A DNA stretch of 64,000 bases from NCBI GenBank assembly GCA_029747015.1, contig JAKOGI010000004.1:1576001-1640000 (forward strand). The letters are read 5' to 3'. Made by a program: the position numbers and the translations under genes. Shown piece after piece: positions 58,863-64,000 of the stretch (position 1 is the first letter of the stretch; each line of letters starts with the position of its first letter). The notes under the pieces were generated by a model, which was not told where the DNA came from, searched no databases, and worked only from the letters and a program-made list of their open reading frames with translations. Origin of the DNA: Carnegiea gigantea. Its lineage: Eukaryota; Streptophyta; Magnoliopsida; Caryophyllales; Cactaceae.

Positions 58863-60232
58863 TGTTAGGGAAAAAACATAGTTTAATATTTATAAACCCT
58901 AAGTGCAAAGTGTATCGTTGAGTACTTGGGGTGTCGTCCACAAGGAATTGTGTTTCCAACTACCAAAGCTAACTAAAGCGTCTCGAGTTAGGAGAAATTA
59001 AAGGAAAACAAAGGGAAAACTAAACTACGCTAACAAATATAGAAAAAGCGACTTGGAGTTGTGATTTGACCAATGGACGAACCAACTAATCAAGACGAGT
59101 CCTAACCTACCCAAACTACTATGAACAAGAGATGGTTGGTTGCACCATCAAAGACCACCCAAGCCCTCTTTCGAGGGTCATGAGCTAGTCTAATTCGCCT
59201 AACCACCTATTTTCATAGGGTTAACCCAATTAGACCATAAAATTAGCAACTCTCGGACCTAACTCGATTCGGGTACTATTTTCATGTCCCGAACTTGGCT
59301 ATTTCCTCTCCCACACTAGCTAATTGACCTCACCTCTCAGCATAAGTCAACAGCCCAAAAATATGGATGAAAGCTCTCTCAAGCATTTCATCGAACACTT
59401 GGTGGGCGTAAGGGAAACCTCTAGGTTCTAAGCATGGATTGGGTATGGCTAGGCCTAAAAGAAGATCAATTAGCCATCAAGAGGCTAACCACAATCCAAA
59501 CCCACAAGATCTAACAATCAATCATCAACAAAACACAAAAACCCAAACCTAAACTAACGAAGAACACAAGCATGAACTAGAGAGAAGGAGCATGAAACTA
59601 AACTAATTCTAATAAACAATCGAACATGAATTAAACGCAAAAACTAAATAATTGAATCAAATCAAAACTAAACATATGAACTAAATTAAAAAAATCTAAT
59701 ACAAGAACGAAACAAGAAATAGAGAGAGAGAGGAGAGAAGACTTATGATTGATGCAAAGAACTCGAAATTCAAGTGCTTGAATCTAAGGTTAACTCAATA
59801 TAATCCTAATCTAATCCCCTCAATGGGGTTTTTATTGCCTAAAATCTAATCTAAACTAACCTAGAAAAGTACGAGCAGAACCCCCCGAAAACCACGAAGG
59901 AAGTGCGTTTAAATAGGACTCAGCGAGAACGAAACAGCGCACGCGAACAGGAAGAGGCACGGCCGTGCCACGTGGCACGGGTGGGCGTGCCACATTGCTG
60001 GCCGGTTTTGCCCGGCTGGCTCCGTTTTCCGTCTTTTCGCCTGTTTTGATCCTTTTTCGCCCCTTTTCGCGGTATTTGCTTGGTTCAACTTATTACGTAC
60101 AAGAATAAACAAAACAAGTAAAAATCTCAAAGAATACTGGATAAAACAAGAAAAACTCTAAAGATTACGTTATTATACGAGCTACGATTAGGCGAAAAAG
60201 GCATGCAAAATGCAACAAATTATCGCCTAACA
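58863..60232 (-). repeat. 5' LTR of the gag-only element
   Basis: Closely similar to 53061-54436 with scattered substitutions and a small difference in the GGCACGG palindrome cluster (59956-59997). Confidence 0.9.
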
Positions 60233-61622
60233 ATAACACCCTTGTAAACACCCTAGTCATTTTGTTCACAACTAAATTCCTGTCACCTTCAACATGAATG
60301 ATCTCCCTCCCAAAACCTATTTTAGCCTCATTATCAAACTCCAATTCTATGTCATCAAGTCCTTCACTAGAGTTGAAACTCTCTTTATTAAGAGAAGTGT
60401 CATCACATTCCTCAACAGGCTCTTGTTCAGCCTTATTGAAATCAACATCCTTACTGTCATCATCACTCATAATGTCTCCCTCATTATTTCTCTCTCTCTT
60501 CTTGCATTTTTCCAACACAGTCAGCCAACTCATCAGCATAGGGTTCAGACTGTTTTGCTAATGTGCTCACATCAAAATCAACAAGCTTAGTAAGGTTTAG
60601 GGCTGATAGGTCTAAGCACGCCATTGAAACTAGGGAGACAGGGGGTTCGGATGTATTCGTAGATTGTGTTAACCTCCTCCTAGGAGTTTTAGGCAGATTA
60701 GGGGCCTCACTTGGTAACAAATGGGAGCTAGCCTTGGGAGATGATGTTAACAATCTTATCCTAGGCCTAGAAGATGAGGTTGGGCTTGCTTTTAGAGTTG
60801 GGTCTTTTGGGGATGCTCTGTTTGCTTATAAGGTCTGTGATCTTGTCTTAGGCCTAGAAGAGGAGGTTGGGCTTGCTTGTGCAATTAGCTCTTTTGGGGA
60901 TGCTATGTTTGTAACTTCTGAGGTTTGTGATTTTGTCCTAAGCCTACATGACATAGGAGAGTTGGGTGTAGGTTGTGAAGTGGTGGGTGATGCTTTAGAG
61001 GACTTTGTCCTAGGTTTGGGAGAGTTTGGTATAGATTGGTGTGGGCATGATAAGTAGAAACAGTTTCCAGATGTGATTTGTAGGCTTGAAGATATAGGTT
61101 GAGAAGATGGGTTGATTATTAGATTGTTTGCCCAGTTTGTAGCAGCCTCAAGGCTTAATTCAGTCTCAAGCTGGGAGACTCCTGCATTATCCTTACTCCT
61201 ATCAATGCTTGCAACTGTCAGCTGAATACTTGAAGTCTTTTTCAACTCAATCAAGTATATAGGAATGCATTTGTAGTTTTTTCCTCCCAATAACTAGCAA
61301 GCCTAAGCCAATCACCATCATAATCTAAAGGTCACCTCTGATTCTCCTTGTTTGGTGGATGCCATTGAAACCCAATAAATTTTGGAAAAACAAACCCAGC
61401 TTGACTAGCCAAGCTTCTAACATCACTATACAAGTCAACTCCTTGATACCGGTCTAAATCAACATCATTAATATGTACCATCCTGTCCTTGTAATGAACT
61501 ATAATAGATTTTCCACCCTGTTTAGCATAGAAATCAGAGAGCACAGAACACAAGAGAGCAAACTTAGGGTTTTTCCCTCTGCTGCATGATGTGAAACAGA
61601 AACCACAAGCATGGACCAACAT

Positions 61623-62373
61623 CCCACATGCACATCAACAGTAACAAGCCTCAAATTACAGTCCTACACTGCCAAAAATCATAATTCATATCAAATGCAC
61701 TATGATGACAGTAAAACAGAGAGCATATACACATCCTCAACTAAAACTCTCAATTTTTTGTGACTAAAACCCAGAATTCTTCACTTCAACTCTTAACAGT
61801 CCCCATTCACAAGCTTTTAACCAATTCAAAACAAATATCCACCAAATTTCCAAGATATAGGCTTCAAAATATAAAACCCATAAATTGTCCAAATAGAAGT
61901 TCTACTTCAACACAGGAAAATAAGACCATACATCTACCACTAAATGACCCATGACACAGCACTTCACACATATTTGGGGTGAAAAATCAAAATTTACCGA
62001 AAATCACCCACCCCACAACCCCACAACTTGACGACACAACCAAAACATGAGAATGGCGAAGCATAGAGCGCAGGGACACTTACCATTGTAAATATTTTTA
62101 AAGAAATTCCTCTCTCAAGTGAAGATCTTCAAGTTCCTTCGTCAGCAACAATGGCGATTTCAATGGGGTAGAGTACTTTGGAGAGACACACAGAGAAAGA
62201 GAGAGAAGAATACGGGGGGAGAAAGAGAAGGGTTTTACTGTTTGTGAGGTCAAAATTCTTTCACTTACGTATTCTAAATTTCCCCCCAAAAAAAGAAAAT
62301 TACTTTCATTCTCTTCTCTTAAGTTTGGCGGTTTCATTAAAGGGTACGCTGGTCAATTCACATCTCAGGCAAC
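61623..62373 (-). other. MULE transposase leader and promoter region
   Basis: Between the transposase N-terminus and the right inverted end. No ORF is supportable. It contains a purine-rich tract (62175-62235), likely the CT-rich leader of the transposase on the minus strand; introns are possible but not defined. Confidence 0.4.
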
Positions 62374-62493
62374 TCCATTCACCGGAAATGAGCCCCGCTG
62401 TTACGTTTTCAATAAATTAAGGTACTATGCCGTAATTTTTAAAAAGTCGGGGGCCTTAAAGTAGTTTTTAGGGTACCATTGTGTCATTTATTG
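62374..62493 (-). repeat. MULE right terminal inverted repeat
   Basis: Reverse complement begins CAATAAATGACACAATGGTA and follows the left end through ACTACTTTAA and TAGTACCTTA to CTCATTTCC. Confidence 0.85.
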
Positions 62494-62749
62494 GACTTCT
62501 GATGGACGATATCAAAAGGGGATATTATGTTCATATTTCCCAACTCCATGTTTGAATTGTTTTTTTCTTGTTTAAATTTTAATGTATTTTTAGCAAATAA
62601 TTATCAAAAAATTGTGAGGAAAAAAAGTTTGATGTTAATATACGAAAACATAAGAGGTATGCAAGAAGTAATTGGTTACAGGAAAATGTAGTGTAGATGG
62701 TGAAGTTAGGGTACTTTTAGCTATCTGCACATAATGGAATACTGAGCCC

Positions 62750-63000
62750 TTGGGGCCCTAAAGGCTACAAAATTATGGAAAATATTGTGCGTATTAAAAA
62801 TTCCTATTAGATGGAAAATTCTATTTTGGAAGGCCTTTCATAATGGTATGTCATTTAGGTATACATAGTAGTTTGAGGCATATGACGCAAAATTCAGCTT
62901 GTTCTCTGTGTGGTAGGGAAGAGAAGATAATACAACACCTATTTTGGGATTGTTGATTAGCTGGAGTATTATGGTGGGCTTCTCCAGTCAGTAAAAGTAA
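62750..63000 (+). pseudogene. Remnant of LINE reverse-transcriptase zinc-binding domain (zf-RVT)
   Basis: Two frames on + give LWKILCVLKIPIRWKILFWKAF and then CSLCGREEKIIQHLFWDC-stop-LAGVLWW, the CxxC...HLFxxC pattern at the C-terminus of plant LINE polyproteins. Stops and a shift break it; nothing else of the LINE is visible. Confidence 0.75.
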
Positions 63001-63145
63001 CAAAATTTGTTGTTGAGTTACTAGTCTGGTTCCGCACAAAAACACGGTGCATGTTTAAATAGACAATTTATAGATATATTATCGAAAAAATAAATGTATA
63101 GTTAGTGTATACATAATTAATATTATAATTTAGTGAAGAGAAGGG

Positions 63146-63147
<2 letters not shown>

Positions 63148-63241
<94 letters not shown>

Positions 63242-63316
63242 TGTATGTATGTATGATATAAATATATATATATATCTATGTATCTATGTATCTATATATG
63301 TATATATCTGTGTGTG

Positions 63317-63395
<79 letters not shown>

Positions 63396-63409
63396 CTATA
63401 TATATATAT

Positions 63410-63455
<46 letters not shown>

Positions 63456-63495
63456 GTATGTATATATATATATATGTATGTATGTATGTATGTAT
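63148..63495. repeat. Large compound (AC)n-(AT)n-(ATGT)n microsatellite
   Basis: (AC)15 then about 30 AT units, a GTATGTATG stretch, a second (AC)n block at 63310-63346 and further TA/TATG runs. Long perfect AT palindromes could extrude as cruciforms; copy number here may be unreliable in an assembly. Confidence 0.9.
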
Positions 63496-63784
63496 ATTAT
63501 ATTATTTGTTAATGACAAGATGTCACATTAACTTTTATGGCTTAGTCAATAATTATATTTTGGTTTTGTAAATTGCTAAAAGTTAAAATAATAATGATAA
63601 TCAAAGAAATTAAAAATGCTTATTAAAAATTTTAATATAATTTATTTTTGTAAATTTGTTACCATTTAATCCATTTTGTTTGAGGCAATCAGCTATATTC
63701 CAGTAGGTTTAAAGGCATTCTAGAATGCTCTAAGACTGTCCTAAAGGTTCTCAGTATTCGAAGAGACGTTTTGTGTCTCGAGGT

Positions 63785-63879
63785 ACGCTTATCTCTCCTC
63801 TCTCTCTAGATCCTTCATGTCTCTTATTGCCTCTCCAAATATCTCTCTCTGTTTCATTTCACCTCTCTCATTTCCTCTC

Positions 63880-63916
<37 letters not shown>

Positions 63917-64000
63917 TTTCGTCTCTCTCATTTCCAAAACCAACAAGCTCTCTCCAAAACCACCACCTCATCTCTTCTAATTGAGAAGTATGGAGTCCAG
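63785..64000 (+). other. CT-rich leader and possible gene start at the window edge
   Basis: TCTC runs (including (TC)n at about 63883-63912) lead to an ATG at 63990 (MES...). CT-rich leaders precede all three host genes here, so this may be the 5' UTR of a further gene, but only three codons are visible. Confidence 0.3.

Larger units (their letters stand above)
53061..60232 (-). mobile_element. Non-autonomous gag-only LTR retrotransposon (Ty3-type primer site)
   Basis: LTRs are 53061-54436 and 58863-60232 (about 1.37 kb, both TG...CA), with the 5-bp duplication ATAAC at 53056-53060 and 60233-60237. On the minus strand the 5' LTR is 58863-60232. The internal 4.4 kb includes a 1.4-kb inserted solo LTR; only a gag-like gene and a small second ORF are seen, with no protease, RT or integrase. 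That resembles the gag-only, terminal-repeat elements called TR-GAG. The primer site matches tRNA-Asp, as in several plant Ty3/gypsy lineages. Confidence 0.85.
50845..61622 (-). pseudogene. MULE transposase, decayed and split by a retrotransposon
   Basis: Read on the minus strand: N-terminal domain 60238-61622 (VHYKDRMVHINDVDLDRY...; LDYDGDWLRLASYWEE; acidic SDDDSKDVDF stretch). The gag-only element at 53061-60232 follows, then the MuDR-type domain at 52793-53055 (CAYLGCNWRIH, TWMVKTITGRHSCPRP). The catalytic region is about 51900-52770 (IRIDACHLKG with the first Asp; AYAVVEKENHQEW; RFTILSDRHK; MPTARRRVYVIHLYKNF). A SWIM-like end with IPCKHAVRCI lies at 51148-51660, and a C-terminal zinc-knuckle remnant (CRKCK-x-LGHN) with a lysine-rich tail runs to a TGA at 50845. 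Several frameshifts and stops are present, so it is inactive. Its 3' end lies 86 bp from the end of the GRF gene, so the two genes are convergent. Confidence 0.85.
39727..62493. mobile_element. Mutator-like element (MULE) with nested retrotransposons
   Basis: Inverted ends of about 120 bp begin CAATAAATGACACAATGGTA on both sides. The flanking 10-mers are GACTTCAAAT (39717-39726) and GACTTCTGAT (62494-62503), 8 of 10 identical, fitting the 9-11 bp duplications of MULEs. Inside are two convergent genes, a GRF zinc-finger ORF (+) and a transposase (-). Subtracting the Sirevirus (10,052 bp), the gag-only element (7,172 bp) and one 5-bp duplication each leaves about 5.5 kb, a normal size for an autonomous MULE. 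Both genes are now broken, so the copy is dead. Confidence 0.85.

Noticed and set aside
60563..61057. 164-codon plus-strand ORF
   Set aside because: Antisense to the decayed MULE transposase N-terminal region; its repeated VLGLEEEVGLA wording mirrors a local duplication.
63278..63571. 97-codon Tyr/Ile-rich ORF
   Set aside because: Translation of the AT/AC microsatellite.
1..64000. CRISPR arrays, operons, ribosome-binding sites, rRNA
   Set aside because: None seen; the spliced genes and LTR elements show plant nuclear DNA, where bacterial features are not expected.

Overview
This is a stretch of eudicot plant nuclear DNA. The evidence is three plant genes, two of them with many introns, AT-rich intergenic sequence, and plant-type transposons of nearly every class. 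I cannot name the species. The three host genes are a C-group bZIP transcription factor of the bZIP63/CPRF2 type (5790-11677, +, 6 exons, 412 aa), zeta-carotene desaturase ZDS (24025-35685, +, 14 exons, 567 aa), and a DRT102-like protein (37298-38203, -, one exon, 301 aa) that joins an RpiB-like sugar-isomerase fold to a cupin. ZDS and DRT102 are neighbours in Arabidopsis too (At3g04870/At3g04880), so this pair looks like conserved microsynteny.

Layout. 1-2761 is the 3' end of a Sirevirus-type Ty1/copia element (downstream ORF, repeated polypurine tracts, 3' LTR). Next come a fragment of a LINE reverse transcriptase and AT-rich spacer, then the bZIP gene. 11.9-22.2 kb is transposon-rich: a SINE, two Helitron-like stretches, and a repeat element split by a 3.86-kb solo LTR that itself holds a hAT-type element. 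ZDS follows. Its introns 8 and 12 carry three more hAT-type elements and a TRIM. DRT102 is convergent with ZDS.

39727-62493 is one Mutator-like element (MULE), with long inverted ends and an imperfect 10-bp target duplication, swollen to 22.8 kb by nested insertions. Its core is about 5.5 kb. It holds two convergent genes: a small GRF zinc-finger ORF on + and a decayed transposase on -. A 10-kb Sirevirus (40593-50644, target duplication taggc) sits in the GRF gene. A gag-only Ty3-type element (53061-60232, -, duplication ataac) sits in the transposase, and a solo LTR (57029-58447, duplication aggag) sits inside the gag gene of that element. The right flank holds a LINE-type zinc-binding remnant, a large AC/AT microsatellite and a CT-rich stretch that may lead into another gene.

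The main result is this MULE: its two convergent genes recall the mudrA/mudrB layout of maize MuDR, but with a GRF zinc-finger gene in the second position. A second theme is a set of four hAT-type elements with 8-bp target duplications whose interiors are made of short GC-rich motif arrays.
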